Shown here in pieces: positions 1 to 5,599 of a stretch of DNA of 7,364 bases. Position 1 is the first letter of the stretch. Each line of letters begins with the position of its first letter. Both the position numbers and the translations under genes were made by a program. Source of the DNA: Clostridiales bacterium (GTDB lineage Bacteria; Bacillota; Clostridia; Tissierellales; Sedimentibacteraceae); the NCBI GenBank assembly GCA_003457065.1, contig DMJQ01000171.1:21896-29259 (forward strand). The letters are read 5' to 3'. The notes beneath the pieces are model-generated. The model was not told the origin of the DNA and made no database searches. It was given only the letters and a program-made list of their open reading frames with translations.

Positions 1-838
1 TGTCACCCTTGTACGCCGCAAACAGTACAGAAAACGATGTGAGCCTGCTTTCGTCCGGCTTCTTTTCATAAACGGTTTTAAAAACCTGAGAATCCGTTAT
101 TATTACATCAGGAGCATTGCTTAGTGCTCTCAATGCTTCTTCAAACTTATCTGCCACAACACTTATAACCAGACACTTCTTGTCAAGTAATTCCCTCAAC
201 GTCTGCACCTGAGGAAGAATAAGCCTTCCCTTAGGCGCCTGTATATCCTGAGGCATGACCAGAAGAACCATATCTCCTTCATTGACTATACCGCCGGTTA
301 TTGTTCTCACGTCATAATCATCCGGTAATTTTTCTATCAGTGCCGTGCGGATTTTCTCCATGCCGTCTCTGTGCTTAGCGCTGACGACTATGGGCCTGAG
401 CCCGATAATTTTTTCTATATCACAGCGTGCGGCTTCAATATCTTTTACCTTATCAGACTTGTTAAGAACGGCAATGACGGGAATATTTTTTTCATTGAGC
501 ACATCAATCCAGCCTTTTTCTTCATCAACCGGTTCGCACGGGTCAAACAGAACAATTGCCATATCTGTTTTTTCCACAGCTTTTCTTGTCTTCTCAACCC
601 TGAGCCTGCCAATTTCATCGCTGTCATCAAATCCTGCGGTATCAATCAGAACGCAAGACCCCAGACCGTATATTTCCATGGATTTATACACCGGGTCGGT
701 CGTCGTGCCCGGAACTTGTGACACAATGGCTGTTTCATGGCCTGTCAGTGCATTGATGAGCGATGATTTTCCGCTGTTTCTTTTTCCGTAAATTCCTATG
801 TGCAGCCTGTCGGATCTTGGTGTATCATTTAAACTCAT
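1..838 (-). CDS. hydF: HydF, [FeFe]-hydrogenase H-cluster maturation GTPase (3' end missing)
   Basis: HydF is the cytoplasmic GTPase and scaffold on which the 2Fe subcluster of the H-cluster is assembled before transfer to apo-hydrogenase. The first 279 residues are visible. They carry a full set of G motifs: P-loop GKRNSGKS (18-25), the TTTDP switch region (45-49), DTAG (66-69), NKSD (126-129) and SAK (153-155). They are followed by the dimerisation-domain signature APKGRLILPQVQ (201-212). The N-terminus MSLNDTPRSDR is typical of the family. HydF proteins usually have about 400 residues, so roughly 120 are cut off by the window edge, including the C-terminal Fe-S cluster ligands. The ATG at 838 lies one base after the hydE stop. 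Its AAGGAGG site (845-851, 6 bases upstream) sits inside the last hydE codons, so the two genes are probably translationally coupled. No frameshift or damaged motif is seen in the visible part. Confidence 0.96.
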   Translation of the reverse strand, partial: MSLNDTPRSDRLHIGIYGKRNSGKSSLINALTGHETAIVSQVPGTTTDPVYKSMEIYGLGSCVLIDTAGFDDSDEIGRLRVEKTRKAVEKTDMAIVLFDPCEPVDEEKGWIDVLNEKNIPVIAVLNKSDKVKDIEAARCDIEKIIGLRPIVVSAKHRDGMEKIRTALIEKLPDDYDVRTITGGIVNEGDMVLLVMPQDIQAPKGRLILPQVQTLRELLDKKCLVISVVADKFEEALRALSNAPDVIITDSQVFKTVYEKKPDESRLTSFSVLFAAYKGD

Positions 839-839
839 T

Positions 840-1901
840 TCAGCCCTCCTTTGCTTCATTTTCTTCGGAATGGAAATCTCCCCTGTCTACCATGATTTCA
901 TATCCTATTTTTTTCATTCGTCCCTCAAGACACGACCTGCATTCCGCCGCTTCGTCCCCGGTACATATCTTGTTGTCGTAAAGCATGTATTTCTTCCTCA
1001 CGGAAGTCGGAGACAGATTTGGCATTACCACATTGGCTCCCGCCATAATTCCAAGCTCCCTGCCGTAGGGATGTATGGTTCCCAAAGCAGTGGTAGAAGG
1101 CAGCAAAACATTGGAAAACATCAGACGGATTATGCTTAATAGTTTCAGCGTAAGGTTCAGGTCTCCTCTTTCAAATTGGTCAAACGGAGTTCCCGCCGCA
1201 GGAATAAAAGGTCCTATGCCTACCATGGCAGGTTTAAGTTTTTTTAAAAACAAAAGATCTTCCACTACATTTTCCGTGCTTTGATAAGGCGAGCCCACCA
1301 TGAATCCGGCTCCTGCCTGATATCCTATATCCTTTAATTTAAAAAGACAGTCCTTGCGGTTTTCACCGCTCATATCCGAAGGGTGAAGCTTCTTATAATG
1401 CTCGCTGTCTGCCGTTTCGTGCCTTAAAAGGTATCGGTCGGCTCCCGCTCTGAAAAATTTTTCGTACTGTGCAAAGGTTTTTTCGCCTATTGAAAGGGTT
1501 ATGGCGCAATCGGCATACTTAGCTCTTATGTCAGAAATTATGTCAATCAGTTTCTCATCGGAATACCACGGATCGTCTCCTCCTTGCAGGACAAATGTAC
1601 GAAATCCAAGCTCATATCCATTTTCACAGCATTTAAGGATATCGTCCTTGCTCAGCCGGTAGCGATCCGTGTTTCTGTTGCTTTTTCTGATGCCACAGTA
1701 ATAACAGTCATTCCTGCAGTAATTTGTAAACTCTATGAGGCCGCGGATATAGATTTTATTTCCGAAATGCTTTTTTGATACCTCTCTGGCTCTTTTAAAA
1801 AGATACTGCATATCAAACTCATCGGTTGTTTCAAGCAGGCGGCCGAATTCTTCCTGATTTAAAATTCTTTCATTATATAGCCTGTCGATTATTTCTCTCA
1901 T
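840..1901 (-). CDS. hydE: HydE, [FeFe]-hydrogenase H-cluster radical SAM maturase
   Basis: HydE is a radical S-adenosylmethionine enzyme that works with HydG and HydF to build the 2Fe subcluster of [FeFe] hydrogenase. The 353-residue product has the usual family length. The SAM-cluster motif CX3CX2C is at C62, C66, C69 (YCRNDCYYC), and a GGDDP segment follows at 107-111. A second cysteine set, C313-X7-C321-X2-C324, matches the spacing of the accessory Fe-S site known from Thermotoga maritima HydE, which many HydE proteins lack. I chose the ATG at 1901 over the TTG at 1904 because the GAGGTG site (1906-1911) is correctly spaced only for the ATG. The gene begins 8 bases after the upstream regulator stop and ends 1 base before hydF. 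BioB-like radical SAM enzymes share this fold, but the neighbours and the C-terminal cysteines favour HydE. Confidence 0.96.
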   Translation of the reverse strand: MREIIDRLYNERILNQEEFGRLLETTDEFDMQYLFKRAREVSKKHFGNKIYIRGLIEFTNYCRNDCYYCGIRKSNRNTDRYRLSKDDILKCCENGYELGFRTFVLQGGDDPWYSDEKLIDIISDIRAKYADCAITLSIGEKTFAQYEKFFRAGADRYLLRHETADSEHYKKLHPSDMSGENRKDCLFKLKDIGYQAGAGFMVGSPYQSTENVVEDLLFLKKLKPAMVGIGPFIPAAGTPFDQFERGDLNLTLKLLSIIRLMFSNVLLPSTTALGTIHPYGRELGIMAGANVVMPNLSPTSVRKKYMLYDNKICTGDEAAECRSCLEGRMKKIGYEIMVDRGDFHSEENEAKEG

Positions 1902-1903
1902 CA

Positions 1904-1911
1904 ATCACCTC
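1904..1911 (-). promoter_or_regulatory. Ribosome binding site that fixes the hydE start
   Basis: GAGGTGAT matches eight bases of the anti-Shine-Dalgarno complement and overlaps the TGA stop of the preceding regulator gene. The GAGG core is 6 bases from the ATG at 1901 but only 3 from the alternative TTG at 1904, so the ATG is preferred. The overlap suggests coupled translation of the regulator and hydE. Confidence 0.7.
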
Positions 1912-2176
1912 ATTCATTGGAAGAGTTATTATATTTTTTTGACAAAACTGTTTTAGAAGTCACATCAGACAGCATGCCAAGTTTGCCCGACAAAGCACTT
2001 ATAACATCCGGCGGTGCTTCCATAACTACACTTATGATTGATACATCCCTTTTGTTGTACGGTATACCCATCCTTCCGATTATATATCTGCCGTAACTGT
2101 GCAAGATGTCATTTATTTCACCTGCTGAATCCATATTTTCAACTATTATGCTGACAACAGCAATTCTCGTTTCCAT
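1910..2176 (-). CDS. Iron-only hydrogenase system regulator, TM1266 family (ACT/NikR-like small protein)
   Basis: This 88-residue protein resembles the TM1266-type 'putative iron-only hydrogenase system regulator' family: METRIAVVSIIVEN at the start, then an INDILHSYGRYIIGRMGIPY segment and a VSIISVVMEAP strand. That is the beta-alpha-beta pattern of an ACT-like or NikR C-terminal-like small-molecule-binding domain. No DNA-binding domain is visible, so 'regulator' rests on family naming and genome context rather than on a demonstrated activity. Its last dozen residues (KKYNNSSNE) are polar and probably a flexible tail. It is the first gene of the hyd unit. GGGGAGG lies 4 bases before the ATG at 2176, and an intrinsic terminator ends 26 bases upstream of the start. 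It could sense the same signal as the leader RNA or act on hydrogenase expression elsewhere; neither can be decided from sequence. Confidence 0.85.
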   Translation of the reverse strand: METRIAVVSIIVENMDSAGEINDILHSYGRYIIGRMGIPYNKRDVSIISVVMEAPPDVISALSGKLGMLSDVTSKTVLSKKYNNSSNE

Positions 2177-2201
2177 ACTTCCTCCCCAATAAATATTCTA
2201 T

Positions 2202-2230
2202 AAAAAAATAAAACCTTGCAGGCGCAAGGT
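2202..2230 (-). terminator. Intrinsic terminator in the hyd operon leader
   Basis: On the minus strand a perfect 7-bp hairpin (ACCTTGC, loop GCCT, GCAAGGT) runs directly into TTTATTTTTTT. It points toward the regulator gene and ends 26 bases before its start. It therefore cannot serve as the end of the upstream liv unit, which has its own terminator at 2420-2484, and must act as an attenuator of the hyd operon. Confidence 0.85.
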
Positions 2231-2277
2231 CATATTACAAAAACTGCTCATTTTTTTGAGCACATATGGTCTCTTGC
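2224..2277 (-). promoter_or_regulatory. Antiterminator-like hairpin competing with the leader terminator
   Basis: In the minus-strand RNA, GCAAG (2273-2277) pairs with CTTGC (2224-2228), CATAT (2264-2268) with ATATG (2231-2235), and TGCTCA (2257-2262) with TGAGCA (2245-2250) around a loop of six A. The CTTGC arm is the 5' half of the terminator stem, so the two structures exclude each other. The inner 6-bp hairpin is followed by GTTTTTG and might itself be a weak terminator. Confidence 0.6.
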
Positions 2278-2301
2278 CTTCACAAACAGGACGAACCTGA
2301 T

Positions 2302-2325
2302 TATTCAGAACAAAATATATTCAGA
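2302..2325. repeat. Short direct repeat in the hyd leader
   Basis: TATTCAGA occurs at 2302-2309 and again at 2318-2325 on the plus strand (TCTGAATA in the transcript), with a start-to-start distance of 16 bases. It lies in the transcribed leader downstream of the promoter. It could be an RNA-binding repeat, part of the leader fold, or chance in AT-rich DNA. Confidence 0.4.
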
Positions 2326-2366
2326 GCAGCTCACTGTCAGAAAGGCCTTCCAGTTTGCCTGAGTAA

Positions 2367-2395
2367 ATTATAATCTATGTCATCAATTAATTCAA
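2367..2395 (-). promoter_or_regulatory. Sigma-A-type promoter of the hyd operon
   Basis: TTGAAT (2390-2395) and a perfect TATAAT (2367-2372) are separated by exactly 17 bases. Transcription would begin near 2360. It lies about 25 bases beyond the end of the liv-operon terminator and just before the structured leader, exactly where a promoter for the regulator-hydE-hydF unit is expected. The region upstream is AT-rich. Confidence 0.8.
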
Positions 2396-2419
2396 GTTAA
2401 TTTTTTGTCAATTGTTGCG

Positions 2420-2484
2420 AAAAAAAGAGCTGCATTTCAGATTCACGTCATCATGAAAATAAGACTCTCATCTGCCACTGCAGC
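2420..2484 (-). terminator. Terminator of the liv/CBS-ACT operon
   Basis: On the minus strand GCTGCA (2479-2484) pairs with TGCAGC (2429-2434), and inside it CAGAT (2470-2474) pairs with ATCTG (2438-2442). The 3' arm is followed by TCTTTTTTT. The inner loop of 27 bases is longer than usual, but the position 22 bases after the CBS-ACT stop and the T-tract make it the natural end of the importer operon. Confidence 0.65.
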
Positions 2485-2506
2485 AACTTTTTACCATTTG
2501 AATTAT

Positions 2507-3148
2507 TTAATTCTCGTTTCTCAGCACATGCTTTATTTTATATCCGTTCTCTATGAGTTTTTTCTCGATATCCTTTGTATCAACCGCTTCTGACCTTATG
2601 ACAACATCACTTGTTCCTTCTCCTCTGTATGCCGCAATATGGGTGATGTTTACATCAAATGATTTGAATATTTCCGCAATATCCGCCAAGGCACCTGGAA
2701 CATCATTTGCTTCAACGGCAATACGGCTTCCCACGGATTTAAATCCCAACAAATCTATGAAAGCATCAAATATGTCGCTTTCCGTTATTATTCCCGTAAG
2801 CCTGCCCTTTTCCACAACAGGAAGTGTTCCTATACGGTTTTGTCTCATTATGACCGCCGCTTCTTCCAGTAATCTGTCTGCTTTGATGGTTATGGGCTGT
2901 CCTGTCATGGCATCCTTAACTGTTGTCTTTGACAGCAGGTAGTTAATTTCAAAAATACTCAATGATGTAGCTTTTGTAGGTGATACTTTTTGAATATCAC
3001 TTTGTGTGAGAATTCCGACAACTTTTTCCCCATCCGTAACCGGAATCCTTTTAAGGTTTTTTTCTCTCATAAGTGCTACAGCATCCGTAATAGGTGCACT
3101 TGCGGCTATTGTATACGGATTTTTTGTCATCCTGTTCATTACGTACAT
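2507..3148 (-). CDS. CBS-CBS-ACT domain protein, AcuB-like (probable regulatory subunit of the importer operon)
   Basis: The 213-residue soluble protein has two CBS motifs, about residues 7-55 (RMTKNPYTI ... GILTQSDI) and 80-131 (AMTGQPITI ... GIITESDI). They are followed by an ACT domain at about 140-210 with the ligand-loop pattern ANDVPGALADI. A CBS pair typically binds adenine nucleotides and ACT domains typically bind amino acids. The architecture and length match Bacillus AcuB, but AcuB's acetoin-related role should not be carried over. It is the last gene of the liv operon, starting 4 bases after livF, so a role in sensing imported branched-chain amino acids and energy state is a reasonable inference. 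It has no transmembrane or ATPase domain. The ATG at 3148 is chosen over the ATG at 3184, which would overlap livF by 32 bases without a ribosome site. Confidence 0.85.
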   Translation of the reverse strand: MYVMNRMTKNPYTIAASAPITDAVALMREKNLKRIPVTDGEKVVGILTQSDIQKVSPTKATSLSIFEINYLLSKTTVKDAMTGQPITIKADRLLEEAAVIMRQNRIGTLPVVEKGRLTGIITESDIFDAFIDLLGFKSVGSRIAVEANDVPGALADIAEIFKSFDVNITHIAAYRGEGTSDVVIRSEAVDTKDIEKKLIENGYKIKHVLRNEN

Positions 3149-3152
3149 ATTA

Positions 3153-3857
3153 TCAACCTCCAAGATACGCTTTTTGAATTTCATCGCTCTTTGCCAGTTC
3201 TTCTCCTGTTCCGCTCATTACAATCGAACCCGTTTCAATGACATATGCCCTGTGCGCTATTGACAATGCCATCTTGGCATTTTGTTCAACCAGCAATATG
3301 GTTGTTCCTTCTGAATTTATATTTTTAATTATGTCGAATATTTCCCTCACAAGCAGCGGTGCCAGTCCCATTGACGGTTCATCCAACAGCAGTATTTCAG
3401 GTCTCGACATTAACGCACGGCCCATTGCCAGCATTTGCTGCTCACCTCCGGACAGTGTTCCTGCCGTTTGCTTTTTACGCTTGCCAAGTATGGGGAAAAG
3501 CTCGTAAACATGTTCCATGTCCTTTTTAACTGCCGGTTTGTCTCTTCTCAGATACGCTCCCATTTCAAGATTTTCCACAATGGTCATGTCCGGAAACATT
3601 CTCCTTCCTTCAGGCACCTGAGACAATTTCATTTCAACCCTTTTGGAAGCAGAAACATTTGTTATATCCTTTCCGCCAAGCAATATCTGTCCGCCGCTGG
3701 CTTTGTTAAGGCCTGATATTGTCCGAAGGGTTGTGGTCTTCCCTGCGCCGTTGGCTCCTATAAGGGTAACTATTTCTCCTTTATTGACCGTCAGCGATGC
3801 ATCCTTGAGAGCATGGATAACACCATAATGAACATTAAGATTTTTTACTTCAAGCAT
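3153..3857 (-). CDS. livF: LivF, branched-chain amino-acid ABC importer ATPase 2
   Basis: LivF is one of the two cytoplasmic ATPases that power the LivHMGF permease. Its 234 residues are close to the E. coli length of 237. All ABC motifs are visible: Walker A GANGAGKTT (34-42), Q-loop Q80 within LSQVPEGR, signature LSGGEQ (135-140), Walker B ILLLDEP (155-161) and the D-loop region SMGLAP. The H-loop position reads VEQN (190-193), lacking the usual histidine; this is a normal trait of the LivF branch and also helps separate it from LivG. I prefer the ATG at 3857, 9 bases after GGGGAGG, over the ATG at 3866 that directly abuts that site. It starts one base after the livG stop and is followed 4 bases later by the CBS-ACT gene. 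Confidence 0.95.
   Translation of the reverse strand: MLEVKNLNVHYGVIHALKDASLTVNKGEIVTLIGANGAGKTTTLRTISGLNKASGGQILLGGKDITNVSASKRVEMKLSQVPEGRRMFPDMTIVENLEMGAYLRRDKPAVKKDMEHVYELFPILGKRKKQTAGTLSGGEQQMLAMGRALMSRPEILLLDEPSMGLAPLLVREIFDIIKNINSEGTTILLVEQNAKMALSIAHRAYVIETGSIVMSGTGEELAKSDEIQKAYLGG
3156..3161 (-). promoter_or_regulatory. Ribosome binding site that fixes the CBS-ACT start
   Basis: GGAGGT lies in the last two sense codons of livF, just before its TGA stop, and 7 bases before the ATG at 3148. It rules out the longer reading from 3184 and implies coupling of translation to livF. Confidence 0.75.
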
Positions 3858-3858
3858 A

Positions 3859-4635
3859 TTATACATCCTCCCCTAAGTAAGCTTCCACAACACGTTTATT
3901 GCTTTTTATTTCAGCCGGTTCACCTGATGCTATCATGGTTCCGTAATCAAGAACATAAATGCGCTCGCAGACTTTCATCACAAGCGACATATCATGCTCT
4001 ATCAGAAGAATCGTAAGATTAAATTTGTCTCTGATCTTGGCTATTGTTTCCGTCAGTTCGGCTGTTTCATTGGGATTCATTCCCGCTGCAGGCTCATCTA
4101 AAAGCAGCAGCACCGGCTTGGTAGCCATGGCCCTCACAATTTCCAGATGTCTTTGTTCGCCGTATGGCAGATTCTTCGCCAGCTCATTCTTTTTATGAGT
4201 CAGTCTAAATATATCCATTAATTCTTCGGCTTCTTTTAAAAGTCTGTCCTCTTCTTCATAATATTTATTAAAGCGAAAGAAAGCCGCCGGAAGCTTATAT
4301 TTAATATTCTGATGCATGGCTATTCTTATATTGTCCAATACGGTCAAGTCCTTAAATAACCTGATGTTTTGAAATGTACGCGCCATACCAACCTTTGTTA
4401 TGTTGTACGGTTTGAGTCCTCCTATTTCTTTAGGACTTCCGTCTATCTCAAGCATTATGCTGCCTGAAGTCGGAGCATAAACTCCCGTAAGAAGATTGAA
4501 AAAAGTTGTCTTTCCGGCACCGTTAGGTCCAATAAGTCCTACAAGCTCTCCTTTTTCAATTTTCATACTTGCATTTGATACTGCCGTAAGTCCTCCGAAG
4601 GACTTCGTCAATCTGTCAACCGAAAGCAATGACAT
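3859..4635 (-). CDS. livG: LivG, branched-chain amino-acid ABC importer ATPase 1
   Basis: LivG is the partner ATPase of LivF in the same importer. Its 258 residues match the family length (about 255). Motifs are Walker A GPNGAGKTT (36-44), Q-loop Q89 (ARTFQN), the LivG-typical degenerate signature LPYGEQ (156-161), Walker B LLLLDEP (176-182) and an H-loop histidine H214 (IEHD). The insert between the Q-loop and the signature (about 105-150) is longer than in LivF, as is usual for LivG. The ATG at 4635 has AGGAGG at 4642-4647, 6 bases upstream. It starts 12 bases after the livM stop, and its stop codon lies one base before the livF start. Because LivG has the H-loop histidine and LivF lacks it, hydrolysis may be asymmetric; this is an inference. 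Confidence 0.95.
   Translation of the reverse strand: MSLLSVDRLTKSFGGLTAVSNASMKIEKGELVGLIGPNGAGKTTFFNLLTGVYAPTSGSIMLEIDGSPKEIGGLKPYNITKVGMARTFQNIRLFKDLTVLDNIRIAMHQNIKYKLPAAFFRFNKYYEEEDRLLKEAEELMDIFRLTHKKNELAKNLPYGEQRHLEIVRAMATKPVLLLLDEPAAGMNPNETAELTETIAKIRDKFNLTILLIEHDMSLVMKVCERIYVLDYGTMIASGEPAEIKSNKRVVEAYLGEDV
3867..3873 (-). promoter_or_regulatory. Ribosome binding site that fixes the livF start
   Basis: GGGGAGG lies within the last codons of livG. It immediately abuts the ATG at 3866, leaving no spacer, and is 9 bases from the ATG at 3857, which is therefore the likely start. Confidence 0.65.
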
Positions 4636-4647
4636 ACGACCCCTCCT

Positions 4648-5598
4648 CTACCGGTTTTTTTCATCATTCTTTTTAATTTTAAATAAATCCGTAATTTCTT
4701 TTGTTCCTAAAATTCCCTGCGGTCTGAAAAGCATTATTACCACCAGAAGCAGCGCATAGATTATCATTCTCAATTCTGAATACGCCTGCAGGAATGTGGT
4801 TAAGACCGCCAGCGCCACAGCTGCGATAACAGAACCCGTAATGCTTCCCATACCTCCGAATACCACAATCACCAATATATCAATTGATTTCATAAAACCG
4901 AATATATTTGGCTTTATGAAATAGAAGTATGATGAATACAGCGCTCCCGCTATTCCGGCAAAGAACGCGCCTATGGCAAATGCCGTAACCTTGTACCTGG
5001 TTGTGTTGACTCCCATTGATTCTGCGGCTATTTCATCCTCACGGATGGATATGCAGGCACGTCCCTGTGACGACCTTATGAAGTTATTAATCAATATTAT
5101 GGTAAGAGCCGTAAATATAAATAACCACATCCAGTTCGTAAACCTGGGAATGCCGTTTAAGCCTGCGGCGCCGTTTGTTATGTCGATATTTAAAAATACG
5201 ACACGTATTATTTCGGCCATGCCGAGCGTTGCAATCGCCAGATAGTCTGCCTTGAGCCTCAACGTAGGAATGCCTATTATAATGCCCACAATTGCCGCTG
5301 CAACAGCACCGGCTAAAATCCCCAGCAAAAATCCTGCCGTTGAATTCATCTCCATGTTGATCAGTGCCCCCACATATGCGCCTATTGACATAAAACCTGC
5401 ATGTCCCAGAGAAAACTGCCCCGTGAAACCCGTCACAAGATTTAAACTCACGGCAAGAATTATATTAATGCAGATGGTTGCCAAAGTTATTTCATAGAAG
5501 CTGTTTATGATTCCGTCAGCAATCAGAAGCTGTATGACTGCGTAAAACGCAGCAATCAATATTAATGTTAATATGTTCTTTTTATTCAATACTTTCAT
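4648..5598 (-). CDS. livM: LivM, branched-chain amino-acid ABC importer permease
   Basis: LivM forms the membrane channel together with LivH. The 316-residue protein is strongly hydrophobic, with about eight or more membrane segments. It has the family signature GFTGQFSLGHAGFMSIGAY (57-75) and a cytoplasmic coupling-loop region REDEIAAESMGVN (186-198), where the ATPase docks. The FGGMGSITGSVIAA segment (247-260) is the conserved glycine-rich stretch near the C-terminus, followed by LFRPQGILG (290-298) and a short charged tail (IKKNDEKNR). The length is less than E. coli LivM (about 425), which carries an N-terminal extension; around 300-330 residues is common in other bacteria. ATG 5598 lies one base after the livH stop, with AGAAGG 6 bases upstream. 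Confidence 0.95.
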   Translation of the reverse strand: MKVLNKKNILTLILIAAFYAVIQLLIADGIINSFYEITLATICINIILAVSLNLVTGFTGQFSLGHAGFMSIGAYVGALINMEMNSTAGFLLGILAGAVAAAIVGIIIGIPTLRLKADYLAIATLGMAEIIRVVFLNIDITNGAAGLNGIPRFTNWMWLFIFTALTIILINNFIRSSQGRACISIREDEIAAESMGVNTTRYKVTAFAIGAFFAGIAGALYSSYFYFIKPNIFGFMKSIDILVIVVFGGMGSITGSVIAAVALAVLTTFLQAYSELRMIIYALLLVVIMLFRPQGILGTKEITDLFKIKKNDEKNR

Positions 5599-5599
5599 A

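Larger units (their letters stand above)
2202..2361 (-). ncRNA. Structured 5' leader of the hyd operon: candidate riboswitch/attenuator, class unknown
   Basis: From the predicted transcription start (about 2360) to the terminator T-tract there are about 160 non-coding bases rich in complementary segments. The front part (2278-2361) could be a sensor. CTC (2361-2363) plus ACTG (2351-2354) can pair with CAGT plus GAG (2330-2336), and CAGG/CCTG (2287-2299) forms a small hairpin with loop TTCGT. Alternatively, CAAACTGG (2350-2357) can pair with CCTGTTTG (2283-2290) across one U-U mismatch, closing the whole region. The back part holds mutually exclusive antiterminator and terminator hairpins. I compared it from memory with c-di-GMP-I and II, cobalamin, TPP, SAM, THF, Moco, fluoride, ZTP and guanidine classes and saw no convincing match. 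A protein-binding antiterminator is the main alternative. No leader peptide with a run of regulatory codons was seen. Confidence 0.6.

Noticed and set aside
345..791. 148-residue plus-strand open frame
   Set aside because: It lies antisense to hydF, whose motifs are complete in the minus strand; its composition is low-information (Ser/Phe/Leu-rich) and it has no ribosome site or family resemblance.
798..1139. 113-residue plus-strand open frame
   Set aside because: Shadow of hydE on the opposite strand; no recognisable domain.
2202..2361. Known riboswitch class (c-di-GMP-I considered because of AGGCAAACTGG)
   Set aside because: The GGCAAAC-like string is present, but the second conserved strand and tetraloop-receptor parts of c-di-GMP-I are not seen; no other class fitted from memory. 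An Rfam search would decide.
2383..2411. Alternative promoter with TTGACA at 2406-2411
   Set aside because: At 17-base spacing the -10 position reads AATTGA, a poor match, while TTGAAT-N17-TATAAT just downstream is far better.
2405..2593. Plus-strand open frame across the intergenic region and the CBS-ACT 3' end
   Set aside because: No ribosome site; it overlaps the liv terminator hairpin and the coding sequence of the CBS-ACT gene antisense.
3149..3184. Upstream ATG at 3184 extending the CBS-ACT protein by 12 residues
   Set aside because: It would overlap livF and has no ribosome site, whereas GGAGGT at 3156-3161 serves the ATG at 3148, which also matches the family N-terminus.
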